A stretch of DNA of 64,000 nt. It comes from Lycorma delicatula. Its lineage: Eukaryota > Arthropoda > Insecta > Hemiptera > Fulgoridae. Positions 1-11,189 of this stretch are shown here, in pieces (the stretch's first letter is position 1; each line of letters begins with the position of its first letter). The notes below the pieces were generated by a model. The model made no database searches and was not told where the DNA came from. It worked only from the letters and a program-made list of their open reading frames with translations. The stretch covers positions 17,412,501 to 17,476,500 of the forward strand of contig NC_134460.1 of the NCBI RefSeq assembly GCF_047948215.1, written 5' to 3'. Both the position numbers and the translations under genes were made by a program.

Positions 1-499
1 ATTCGATAAGCAATTTAGCTATTACATTTATTATGCAGTCAATAGACAGTACATGTAGTCCCTCAGTCGGTTCACTGGCAGACCAGTACCAGATAACACC
101 AAATATACATTAAATCTACTAGTTCCGTCAATGTAACATGAACATAAAAGAGTCTAACTCGCATAACTCAAAATAGGGAAGAAGGAATCAATGATAAGGA
201 AAAAGTCGATGAGAAAAAAAACGATCTATTTAACGAAGGGAAAGTAGCAAGAGTCAAACAAGCCTGATCAATGGATAACTCTAAACTCAGCTACAGGCAG
301 GTTGCCGTCATCGTTCTACAATCCCTAGAAAGATTAGGGTACTTCACCCTGGAAGAAAAAGTTATTACTTGATTAAGGCTAATACGTTCAGCAACTTAAA
401 AAATAATAGGTTTTTTGTTTGTGTGTGTATATGTGTGGCAACAAAAATTAATTTTTTCCCATAAATTAAATAGCCATCCCAAAATAACTACTTAATTCC
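1..499. other. AT-rich DNA, no feature recognised
   Basis: No open frame, tRNA-like sequence or repeat shared with the rest of the window was seen. A short GT-rich run (tgtgtgtgtatatgtgtgg) lies near 418-437. Confidence 0.5.
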
Positions 500-1560
500 T
501 TACTTCTTACTGCTGGGCTGTTGGTTCACCACGAGTCTCAGTCGATTCTTCGCCTCGTATATAAGCTTCCTCTACATCCCGCTGACATCTGTCATGTGAA
601 CTCAACCACCCAGTTGATTTAAGTCCTTTAGAACCTAGTCACACCATCTTAATTTTGGCCGGCCTAGCGGTCTTCTTCCACCCGAGGTAGCTCTTATTAC
701 TTCTATTAGTCTTGTTCCTTTTCTTCTTAATACATGACCTATTCAACTTATTGCTTTTGCTTTTACCGTAATTATAATACCAAAATTTTTATACAACCGT
801 CTCAGTTCCCAATTTTTTCTTATCCTCATACTCCTCCTTCTTCAATGGGATCCTTAATATTTTATTTTCAAAGACTGCTAGACAAACGTTTTTCATTATT
901 CTTTGATATGGTCCATGTTTCACTGCCGTACATCAGAACAGATTGAATAGTAACTTTATAGACCTTCACTTTTGAGCAGGAGATAAATTTGTAGAAATCA
1001 GCCTTTTGCTTGCACCTAGGCGTCTACCGGCGTTTGCTAATCTTGACTGAATCTCTTTATCTTTCGAATTTGTTACTGATAATTATACACTCTGTTATCA
1101 GATTTGCTATTTTGTAATTACTGGTTTCTATCGCTAGTTGCATTCCTTCCGAAATGAATTATTCAATTTTCTCTTCATTCACACTTAGCCCAATATTTTT
1201 GGTTTCTTTAATGAATGTTTTCGCTAATACCCTAACACCTCCCATTGTTTCTGGCATAATTTCTACGTTAACAGCACGTATGTAAGTCCCCTCCCAATTT
1301 TACACCTCTCTTCAAGTTTTTTGTTCTCTGTAGAACTTCTTCCATAGGTATATAAAAAAAAAAAACTGGGGACATGCTGTCGCTCTGCCTCACCCCAGTA
1401 TTTGTAAGAAAACTTTCAGATATGTCTCCATCCACCCTTGCTTTTGACGTCATACAAATTTCTGTAGGCCTAATTAACTTTCTCAGTATTCTATAATTTT
1501 CTGTACTCTCCTATTAGCCATTTCTATTTATACTATAGTAACCTTTCTTAAAATCTACGA
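500..1560 (-). mobile_element. CR1/RTE-like LINE, 3' part of reverse transcriptase (relic)
   Basis: This is a decayed non-LTR retrotransposon read on the minus strand. The window shows, in order from 1560 downwards: a reverse-transcriptase palm motif FVDFKKGY (usual form FVDFKKAYDS) near 1540-1560; the template-grip motif GVRQSDSMSPVFF (usual GVRQGDSLSPVLF) near 1375-1400; GLSVNEEKIE near 1170-1190; a segment like EIQSRLANAGRRL near 1030; VLMYGSETWT near 920; and a basic tail GRPKLRW with a DR..DVEEA-like segment between about 530 and 660. The expected YADD catalytic box between GVRQ and GLSV is not readable, so the active site is destroyed. Several frameshifts and stops separate the blocks; only 1268-1453 remains a continuous frame. 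The 5' part, including the endonuclease, is missing. The exact clade (CR1, RTE or relative) is uncertain. Confidence 0.72.
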
Positions 1561-2788
1561 ACTGTAAAAAATTCCTTATTGAATTCTCAATACTTTGATA
1601 ATTATTGTCGCAGTAAGAAAATGTTTTCAACTAGACCTTCCTTTCAAAAATCAGTCATTGGGACTGCCAGTCCCAACGGTGTGGAAACGATCAACTCGCA
1701 TTGCAGAGGGGATACGCCTTTTTGGAGGGTTCGGCTGATGAGGTAGTCTAAACCCAGTGTATCTCAAAATAGGTACATATATCTAAAATCACTCCGGAAA
1801 ATATACCAAACATATTTGAAAAAGTTTCAAAGAATCTGATATATATATAATTGGCTTTATATCTTAGTAACGGTTTAACCTAAATCATGGACACTGATGT
1901 AACAGGTTGTTTTAATAGAAAACTAATTTCATTCTTTGTTTTTTTATATTTTTTAATAGGAGAATCATGGAAAAATTGAACTTCTCGACGAGAGTTAGAT
2001 TCCATCAAAAATTTACTCGTGCGCATTTTAATATGCTTATCATAACATATCATAGAAATTAATTACATAAAAATTAATCATCTATGATTTGAACAGAATT
2101 GATTGAAAAGAAAAACATTTTTTTGTCTGCGTAAATATATCGATATGGAGTTTTTATTTTTATTTTTATTAAATTTAAAATTTAACATTTATACAAAAGT
2201 AAAACAGGAAATTTTTATTATATATTTAATAATTAATCTTTTTTTTTCAAATATGCAAATATTATTTATCAATTAAAGTATTTAAAAGCTTTGTTTTATT
2301 ACGCCTTAAAACTTTGCAGAAAATAGGTTGTGCTAATTTTTTATTATTTTCTATTTGGTACTAAAATAAAAAAATGAATACATAAAATACACTGTAAGAA
2401 TAAAAATAACTTTTAATACATTACTATTTTAAAAATGATTAAATTTTATGCACAGTAAAATTGTATAGAGAGATTAACATTCATTCAGTTGCTAGTTTTT
2501 TTAATACGTAAGTAAAAATCAATATTCAGTATAAATTAAAAAGATACGTTTAATTCGACCAAAAAAAAAATATATATATATAAAATAAAAAAAACGAACA
2601 AAATATTACATATGTTTAGTTTTGCTGAATCACGTTGTACGAGTATTACTTACAACATGAGGTTTCCAATACGAGTTCTGAAATGTTAAAACTGCTGCCA
2701 CTGCTTCAAATACAGTAGTAATACGTGCAATAAATTTTACGATATATATATATATATATAAAACATACACTATGCACACCGATACTGC

Positions 2789-2827
<39 letters not shown>

Positions 2828-3784
2828 GTTACTCGAAAATCTTACATGAAACATGTCTATCTTACTTTTCTTTTCTATAGACACAACGAACAAAATAAGA
2901 AAGTTACAAGAAACACTAAATAAAAAAAGCATAAAAAAACAATATATCACATACCTTTCTTTCATTATTACAATAATTATTTATACTTTAGTTTATTCAA
3001 TAAAATAAAGTAAAAATAGAAAAAGATCAAGATAACAACACAAAGGTATTGAGAGTTAGAAATAAATAAATAAATTACTTGCACAATCAATAGCAAGGTA
3101 AAATCATTCCACCGCAACATATCCCCCGTATTTCCAATAAATTCCACATTTCAACACCGATTTTGAAGTTGAAAAAAAAAATTCCGACATACTACTGAAA
3201 TTTAATTTCATTCCTTTAATATTTTATCGGCTTTTATCATTTTACTTTAACTCAGAACAACTGGTTAAAAAAGCATTTCAATTTGAAAATCATAAAAGAA
3301 TATTAGAAATTAAATGAAATATCGCAAAAATTGGAAACCTACTTTTTTGTAACAAAATAAATCATTAATTGTTGAGGTGTAATACCATAATTAAACAATC
3401 AAAGAATTCAGAGTGTCCTTTTATATGTAACTTTATTATAAACTTGTTAAAAAATGTCGTTTTAAATTCAATATCTTAAAAAAAATTTGATCATGCTTTT
3501 GCTTTGATATAAAAGAATTTCAAGCATCACAACTTCGTTAAAATATGGAAAACGTTTGCTTCACATTCAACCAGATCCGGTGTGAAAAATTATTATTGAA
3601 ATTAAAAGGAATAATCCAAGATTCCTGATATATAATTCTTTATGAATTTACGTTTTTTTTATCCATAAACATAAGGGATTATCAAAACTCAAAAATTACG
3701 ATAAATTCATACAATCCTTTCTGTAATCCTTTGTAGAGTATAATTTAACCAGTTTACACTAACTCTAGATATATTACAAACTTG
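1561..3784. other. AT-rich intergenic DNA with a GC-richer patch
   Basis: A less AT-rich stretch at 1655-1765 (around gactgccagtcccaacggtg) is unlike its surroundings. It may be more of the LINE that ends at 1560, but I cannot read a protein motif in it. The rest is AT-rich with homopolymer runs. The open frame on the minus strand at 2630-2965 runs through (TA)n repeats and is not credible as a gene. Confidence 0.45.
2742..2823. repeat. (TA)n microsatellites, two tracts
   Basis: Two alternating AT tracts at about 2742-2761 and 2791-2823 are separated by about 30 bases of mixed sequence. They give rise to the YIYIYIYI run in the minus-strand frame. Confidence 0.9.
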
Positions 3785-4440
3785 GTGTCAAACAAAAACA
3801 AAAAAAGATCTGACAAAAAGCAAGATCGGGAGTGTAGAAAGTATGAGGCAACATCTCCGGATTTGACTTCTGTGAAGTTTCCCGTGTCCTTTGAGAGATA
3901 TGTGAGCAGGCGTTATCGCATGACGTTTGAATTCTGGCTCAAAATGATGAATCCAAGTTTCATCACAAGTTACAATGCGATATAAAAAAGGATTATCTTT
4001 CGCCAAAAACCGTTGTTAAGTTCCGTATAAATATGAATTTACGATAGGTTTGCGATTTTAAATCGACCATCCCGGAATCCATTTTTAATATGTGTTACGA
4101 TAATTCAAATTATCATAGATACTGGAAAGAACAGTTCTAATACCCGCAATACAAATTTAAGCAGTTTAACAAAATTCTATGCGTCAATTCTTGCGAATAA
4201 GGTCATTACTGCTATTTTGTAAAGCGTCAGTCAAAACTTCCACCGTTCTTCCATTAAGATGAAAATTGGTGACACTTTTTCTATCCGATTTAAAGTGTTT
4301 AATCTAGTCATAAAGGTGTGCACGGTTAATACAATTTTTAGCATAGTGTAATAACATCCGTGAGTAGATTTCGGTCGGATTTACACGTTCAGAAATCATA
4401 TCATAGTACGGAACATATTTGAAACAGAGGTTTCAAGAGG
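3785..4440 (-). pseudogene. Mariner-family transposase relic, internally deleted
   Basis: This is a relic of a cut-and-paste mariner transposase (DDD family). Read on the minus strand from about 4435 there is an N-terminal HTH region with NPTEIYSRMLLHYAKNCINR, a GRTVEVLTDALQN segment near 4195-4240, and IYDNLNYRNTY near 4085-4115 (compare the common VHDNLNYRK). The first catalytic Asp follows in VTCDETWIHHFEPE at about 3930-3975. The sequence then jumps almost directly to a degraded form of the third catalytic block (usual YSPDLAP.D), near 3790-3830. The second catalytic Asp region (HHDNAP-type) is absent, so the copy has an internal deletion as well as stops (one after LYD near 4290) and frameshifts. 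Terminal inverted repeats and TA duplications were not located. It cannot encode an active enzyme. Confidence 0.75.
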
Positions 4441-5264
4441 TTGAAATATATTTTCCTTCAGGATTACACACTTAAAGCCAGACAGTTTCAGCTTATTTTA
4501 TTTAATAAATATCCCGCTGTTGCCGTTTATCTCGTTAATTTTTGAATAATCCTTGTAATTTCTACGTATGTCACGTACATGGAAATTTTATTTCGTATAT
4601 TTCCCATTTTTTTATTTATTTCAATTTTATCTCATAATCTGAAAATACTTCCCATCTGCTCAAGAAATTATAGATTTGAAAATAGGTTTCAAAAAGGAGT
4701 ATTAACAACAAACCTACTCAATTAACTTACAAATCAATACGATGTCCGTTCTTGTCCATTAATTTCGAATAACATTTCCTAATCCTATTGAAAGGAACTT
4801 AAAATATCTTGATCTTCAGCTAGATAGACATCTAACGCTGAAGCCTTTAACTATTAAAAACTGAATTAAACTCTCAATTTAAATGTTTATGTAACTTGAT
4901 TTTATAATAAAGAAAAGGTCGAAACCAATCTTTCCCCAACAGGCACCTCAACCGCTTGTTTACCGATTTTTTCAATCCCTGGAAAAAACATGAATCTTTG
5001 AACATATTCAACAACATATAGAGTCCCTAAGCCACTGGGCGTCAATATACAAGGCAGGAGCCTTGTATACTACTAGAAGATATCAGCATGAAGTAAAGGA
5101 CAAATCCAGAACCGTGGTTAATTCAATCCCACCGGAATTCATCTAAGGAATTTCACCAGAAGAAAAATAAAAGGACAAGGAAACAGACGATAAATCTTCA
5201 GAAAGACTGCCTCTGATAATAATAGTAATTTACCGATTTGCACTGGATTTTTTAAAATAATTTT
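4441..5264. other. AT-rich DNA, no feature recognised
   Basis: Nothing was recognised here. The stretch immediately before 5265 could hold the N-terminal DNA-binding part of the next transposase, but I could not read it. Confidence 0.4.
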
Positions 5265-5937
5265 ATTTCTAGTATCATCGCAGACAGGAATATCATACGG
5301 GAGTCCACAAAAGGCCGCAAAGAAATACAAGCATACCAAATATATTGCGTGCAAGAACTGTACCCGCCAGACAATGTTAAACGAATAAGATACTGCTAGT
5401 GGTTTATCAACCGTGGGGAAAGTAATGGGATAGGCATACTCGATAATGTGTTTGTTAGTGATGAAACGTATTTTCATGTAAGTTTGATGTGCAATTTCTC
5501 AACCACGAATAGTAGGCCAGATTTTTTTTTTACGAAAATTTTGACAGTCCGGTATACCAGGATATAACTATGGAATTTTTAGCTCTTCTCCAACCTGATA
5601 AGCGCTGTTGTTACCTGCAACAAGACGGGGCAATGTGCCATATACATCCAAAAACTCTGTGAAATTTTTGGAAGCAATGTTTGGTGATCGCATGGATCTC
5701 AGAAGGTCAGTGGCCTTCTCGTTCCCTTGACTATCGTCACCAGACCTTTCAGGGGTTTTTTGAAAGGGCGTGTATATCGAACAAACCCACGCACTCCACA
5801 AGACCTGGAACGAGCCATTATAGCAGAGACGAATTCCATTAGCGCTGATGTCCTACGAAGGATGTCAAATAGTATGGTGCGAAGGGTTCGGACCTGCCTT
5901 CAGGAAAATAGTGGAAATTTCCAACACTTACTGTAAG
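5265..5937 (+). pseudogene. IS630/Tc1/mariner-superfamily transposase relic
   Basis: This is a decayed DDE/D transposase on the plus strand, readable over most of its catalytic domain. Blocks in order: TGISYGSPQKAAKK (about 5283-5325); ELYPPDNVKRIRYC followed by a stop, then WFINRGESNGIGILDNVF; the first catalytic block VFVSDETYFHVS (about 5446-5482); SPVYQDITMEFL (5548-5583); the second block YLQQDGAMCH (5612-5645); then WPSRSLDY, the third-block region (usual WPPRSPDL.P.DFF), near 5709-5740; and an intact C-terminus GFLKGRVYRTNPRTPQDLER running to the stop at 5935-5937. Stops and at least two frameshifts interrupt it. The C-terminal piece from 5727 is still an open frame. All three acidic-motif regions are visible, which is unusual for relics in this window. 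The assignment is by motif order; the exact lineage is not certain. Confidence 0.72.
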
Positions 5938-6352
5938 ACGTTACCAGTTGTGCGTAACTACATTCCACGACTCAAATCACATGCGAGTATATCTGTATTA
6001 CAGTCCATACTGGAATTATAGGTATAGTATCATGATCTGCACAATAAGTCGATAAGTAATTAAAATTAGCGACGGAAATATTATTAGTATTTTTTTTGTG
6101 GTCCAAAGTATTGTACAGAGTTATTAAAATTTGGTTTCACAGTAGTAGATATTACAGTTTTGTTATAAGTATCTATTTTTCTAAGGATGGATAAATAAGA
6201 ACTTTTTTGTGATACATTTAAATAATATTACAGAATTATTAATAATATCTTACCGTAATAACAGATAGATTATCTCAAGCTCAAATTACCTGAAACAAAG
6301 AAATAAATTATTACAAAACAAATAAAAGAAAAATTCAGTAAGTAAAAATAAA
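5938..6352. other. AT-rich DNA, probably flank or 3' end of the preceding transposon
   Basis: A short mixed-composition stretch follows the transposase stop (to about 6050), then AT-rich sequence. No inverted terminal repeat pairing with the upstream side could be made out by eye. Confidence 0.35.
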
Positions 6353-6920
6353 AAATCTGATGTAGACACCATGAGACTTATTTGTACACTTATTAAATTA
6401 CAGATACATATTTAAAAAAATAAAAGTACATAAAATTTTATTTCACTAATAATAACTTCACATATTTTTAATTTTTTTTATTGTATTGAATTATTATTTA
6501 TCATAAACCTTTTTTTAAAATCAGATTTTAATAATTATTAATAAACCAGTATATTTAAATTAAAAAAAGCTTAAAAAAGAGGAGATGAAGTCTGATTCGA
6601 ACCGATGTGTCTTCCTCTTATAAGATCCAAATATTTCATTAATTAAAACTTAATTGGACTATATCTCTGGAACCAATGAAAATAAGTGTCGGTTACGATA
6701 TATCGTTGAAATGCTCTCAATGAGAACTTATTACTGCAGTTAAGAAAAGGTCCAAAATCCATTTTTTTTGGATTTTGGGCTTTTTTGGACATTTTTTGTG
6801 AAGTTGGTTGCAATAAAAAGGAAAGGTGTACAATTAGATGTTAGGACAGTCCTAAATCCAAAATTTCAACATTCTACGGCTAATCGTTTTTGAGTTAGGC
6901 GAGATCCTATCACCAAATTT
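6353..6920 (+). repeat. Family P interspersed element, copy P1 (truncated)
   Basis: First of five related copies in the window. From one end it has a gatgtagacacc motif (6358-6369), an AT-rich part with tacataaaattttatttcac, then the T-arm-like sequence gattcgaaccgatgtg (6593-6608). This is the reverse complement of a tRNA B-box type GGTTCGAATC. The body follows, with the hairpin ccaaaatcca (6752-6761) paired with tggattttgg (6769-6778). Homology stops near 6920, so the other end (the cacaatacttcc side) is missing. No coding potential is visible. Confidence 0.75.
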
Positions 6921-7124
6921 GGTGGAGAAAATTTTAAGCTTCATGCAGCTGCAGAGGAAGATTAGAAACACTATTAAATTGTCTTCAAAAATTTCCCAAT
7001 TTCTTTACTATTGTAATAAAACAAGCCGAACTTATTTCTATAATAGAAATTTTAAAGGGGATTTTTAGATTATAAAAGAGGACTTTTTATAATATATATA
7101 TATTTTTTTTCTGATAATATCGCT

Positions 7125-7265
7125 ACATAAGCTTGAAACTTGTGCGTGGGATATGGAAATGCAATATTTTAGCGTATGAAAAATGCCATGCCTGACCGGG
7201 ATTTGAGCCCGGTACCTCCGGATGAAAGGCCGAGACGCTACCACTCGCACCATAGAGGCCGGCTT
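7125..7265 (-). mobile_element. tRNA-derived SINE head (SINE A)
   Basis: Read on the minus strand from 7263, this is a clear tRNA-like head. An A-box-like segment tggtgcgagtgg is followed by an anticodon-stem-like region with the loop ctttcat, and by a B box inside the pairable T arm ccgggctcaaatcccgg. The linker tgcatggcatttttcatacg follows. The layout resembles tRNA-Glu or tRNA-Ala heads; which one is uncertain. The 3' tail of this family appears separately at 17868 and 43722. The open frame at 7065-7283 is just this SINE and is not a gene. Confidence 0.78.
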
Positions 7266-8439
7266 TTTTTTACATAACTCCAAACAATTTCATTAATTAC
7301 TTAAACATCATTTTTTAAACAAATAACACAAATTTATATTTCAATTAATAACAGGATAAAATAAAATTATTTTGGTATTTTTAAATTATAATTCTGATTT
7401 TAATACAAAATATTTTTTATTCATTTTATAACCCAAAGGATATAAAACCATTTAATTTATTATAACCCTCCGAAGCATTACAAGATTATCGGAAAAAATA
7501 TTTCCGAAGTACATTGTAACTCAATTTTAATTAAAAATAGATTTTCTATAATCCGACTGTAAATAATGTTAAAATTATGAATAAGTCAAAGTTATTTAAC
7601 CTAAAACATTATTGTGCATAAATACAAAACCAAGAAATTCGTAAGTAAAGTATTAAAAAAAAAATTGAACTTTGTGATTATATTTTTAAATAATTCATTT
7701 TATTATATTTAAAAAAAAAAACAACATATAAACACAAAATTTACAATAGAAAGTTAAAAAGAAGGGAAACTTAAATACAAAGGAAAAATTAACCAAAATA
7801 TAGGTCAGATTAAAAAAGGAACAGGCTCTACAAAAAAAACTACGTTTTTAAATAGATGTGAGTTTTTAATTAAATGTGCTAAAGATATATATATATATTC
7901 TAGCCAGTCAGGGTCTCTTCGATCGCCATTACCTGGACCCCCGCAGTGTTCGTTACCCTCATGGTTGTGAGAATAATACTGATAAATAATAATTATAGTA
8001 TTCAGGCTTTATAGAAACCTGAAAAAGAAAACTAAATTACAAAAGATAGAATAATAGTAATTATGGTAACTGAACTACATAGACTTTCGATGAGGAAAAC
8101 TTCACAACTTATTTCTGTTGCCACGGTGACAGAAATTAATTTAGTTTTTAATTATTAATTTATTTGTTTTTAATTAATATTTTTAATTGACAACTTAACC
8201 TCCAAGGAGACTAGAGCCTCAATCTAACTCAATCTAATCTATGGCTTAAAACCTTCCCTGGGACAACACGAATGTAACGCGATAATTAGAAAGCAATCAG
8301 TCGATTGGTTCTCGCGTGATGAGAGATCAAACAAACTGACAAACTTTTGGCTTTATATATAAAACTACTTTTTGTTTGTTTTTCATTAGACCTTGGTGAG
8401 CTTTTCTACCTATGTGGTTTTATTCGGTGCGAATATGTT

Positions 8440-8470
<31 letters not shown>

Positions 8471-10044
8471 GCATGTACTTTATTTATATCTTTATGTTTA
8501 TGAACATTTTATTGAGGATAGATTTTTCTAAACGGTTTTGTTTGTTTTTAATATGTATTATTATTATTATTATTAAAACAAAAAGAGAAAAATCCTTTAA
8601 TAAAAAAAGTAGATGTTTCTGATTTTAGTAAACTGATTAAAACAGAAAATCACTTTTTTATAAATTTGATACAAAATTTTATAACAAATTTTCTTAATCA
8701 ATCCTTGTAATAAAAACAGTACCAGTAATAATAATATTATGAAAATTTAAATCAGTTTAAGAGAAATTATGAGATAATAATTTCTCTTAAAAGATAAGTA
8801 AGTAATCTTTGTTTAACATTAACAGTTCGGAAATTCAGTGTTCACTGTTTGCTTCCGTAACTCATTCAAACAAATGATGATTACTTTACCTTTATAAATA
8901 TTAATTATAAAAACAAACACATAAACAGTCGTCTAGACAACTGATCAACTTACAAGTCGCTGAAGATAAAACCAATAGAATTTAACTGATGCAAAGTGAT
9001 ACGAAGTTCACTTTGTTTTAGTTACAAGAATTGTAATAATTTCAACCATGTCGGTTTACTTTATTGATTTTAGTGCATCTGATTTTCGACAAGTTTCAAT
9101 TTAATAACCTCCGTTTTTCTAAATCGCAGTATTTTCCATTATATTATTCCAATATCTATTCTCTGGATTATGCATCACTTATTATCACAGATAAGATTTT
9201 TTTTCAATGAAATATTATTACGAAAGATACACCCGGTCATTTTTTAATTAGTAACAAAACATATAAAATTTACAGCATTGTAGTGGATTAAGCTTTCAAT
9301 CTAAACTTCACCCCCTACGATTAAAAATGCATATAAATCCAATCTTGAGTTATATAATAATTGAGGGTTTTTGTTATTTAAATATTGCACTAATTCTTAA
9401 CCGTATTAAAAAACTATCCACAAACTTTAAACGCTAAATCTTTTACAAAAAAAAAAGTTCTGGGAGACTTAATTTAACCATTTTTAAAACATCAGAGATC
9501 TGATTATTATATAATAAAATTTGAAAAAATCGTTATTCATTAAAAGTTTCTAATGATGAATTTGTTTTAATTTCTTTTATCAAACGAGAAATTACAAGAA
9601 ATCAAAGAAAATGGAAAATTAACAGTTACGATCAATTCAACAATAAAAAACGGAAATTATTGTTTTTTGACAATTAGCTTGTTGGATGAAACAACCCAAA
9701 TAAATTAAATCCACCTCTAATCCATCATCCTCATGATCAATCATCTGTAAAATATTGACAACTGTTGTGTATTTCTGCAGGACCCGTGTTCAAATTCAAA
9801 CAAATACTTAATTTTACTGTAATAAACAGCAGTATATTACATATGGATTAGCACATATCATGTAAGGCTCAAAAAAAAATAAAAATAAAAATAAAAATAA
9901 TACGAACTGACTAAATTATATTATTGTTAGCTATACATCAAATGTCAATTTTTAATTCATTGACATGAAAAGTTTATTCGCTTGTGCAACCAATATATAT
10001 AGAAAATTAATAGATTCCTTACTGTTGTGCCAACTCTCAGATGA
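7266..10044. other. AT-rich intergenic DNA
   Basis: The content is mostly AT-rich sequence. A short GC-richer patch at about 7900-7975 (gccagtcagggtctcttcga) may be the end of an unrecognised repeat. A (TA)n tract lies at 8437-8470. Near 9870-9900 there is a short (aaaat)n run. The frames at 8347-8622 and 9965-10198 have no recognisable product; the second runs into the inverted repeat at 10045. Confidence 0.4.
8437..8470. repeat. (TA)n microsatellite
   Basis: An alternating AT tract of about 30 bases with one G interruption. Confidence 0.9.
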
Positions 10045-10515
10045 TCCTAATACGTTCGTTTATTCGTACTTACGTATTAGCCCGACGACCAATAAATTGC
10101 AAACTTTGGGGTTACTGTTAATATCACTCGATATTATCATTATATTACCATTTTTTAACCGTTTACGTATATTTATTTATTTTATAAATACAATTTAACC
10201 AAATTTAACCTACGCTTGCTAACATTCACTAATTAACACAGTAATGTTTTGAGTATTTAAATAATAAATAAAGTAATTATTGCAGTTATTTATTATTTAA
10301 ATAATACTAACATTACTGTTAATTAGTCGAGGTTAGCGAACGTAGGTTTAAGTTTGGTTAATTTATATCTATAATTATAAACAATAATGCTTATAGTTTT
10401 AATATGAAAAATATGATAATAATCTCGTAACTTTAAAGTTTTTTCAAAGTTACCGCATCATTATGATTATGGTCGACGAGCTAATACGTAAGTACCCGTT
10501 TATTTTAATATGGGG
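10045..10515. repeat. Large imperfect inverted repeat (foldback, MITE-like)
   Basis: The two halves are reverse complements over more than 200 bases each, with the axis near 10280. The centre pairs attatttaaataa-type sequence on both sides. Further out, aacctacgcttgctaac on the left (10206-10222) matches gttagcgaacgtaggtt on the right, and the outer ends pair tacttacgtattag (10067-10080) with ctaatacgtaagta (10481-10494). Pairing fades beyond about 10050 and 10510. There is essentially no unique loop, so the whole unit is a near-palindrome. Such structures are typical of foldback elements or head-to-head deletion derivatives of DNA transposons. No target duplication was identified. Confidence 0.72.
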
Positions 10516-11189
10516 TGGTGTCATGATTTTACACGATTCCAAGTCTTTGTTTCCCAAATAAAAAAAACCGTTTTTGCATTTTAAGTAATTTCATATTAAG
10601 AAAACGGTTGTACAATTATTTCATTCTTACTTAATCTAAGATAACTAGTAATTCTTATTTATTTAATATGATAATCAATTTAAACATTTACCAGTAGAAG
10701 TAAATTTTAATTTAGTTGAAATTATTACTGAATTAAAAAAACAATAAGTCAGACCATTAATAAACTTATTTTAGGAAATTAATGATAAAGAAAGAGGACT
10801 CCAGTTCCTAATGCAGCACCAGAACTGCATATATTGTAAGAACGGGCATCAATTGAATGGAGATATGACTTTTGATAGTGTAATATAAAAATCTGAAAGA
10901 ACGTGGAATTAAAGAAAACATGTAGTTAGTTATTATACTACCGCATCTTTATAAAAAATTATATTCTTCGTTTACCTATGGTCCGAAAAATTTGGAATAA
11001 TAAAATTCAGCTTCGAAGAACCTACATATATTTATTAGTAACAAATAAGTTATTTACAATAACTTAAAATATTTTAAGAAATATTGTTAAAATATTTAGA
11101 ACCTGAAAAAACATATTGAAACTGAAAAATCATACTTATTGATGTGCAAATATAACGCTAAGTATACCCAAAACACTGGGTTTTCGGCA

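Noticed and set aside
2630..2965. 111-codon minus-strand frame
   Set aside because: It runs through two (TA)n tracts (YIYIYIYI) and has a Phe/Leu/Val-driven composition typical of AT-rich chance frames.
7185..7262. Possible tRNA-Glu/Ala gene on the minus strand
   Set aside because: Continues directly into a SINE linker and lacks a paired acceptor stem; other copies show the same SINE structure.
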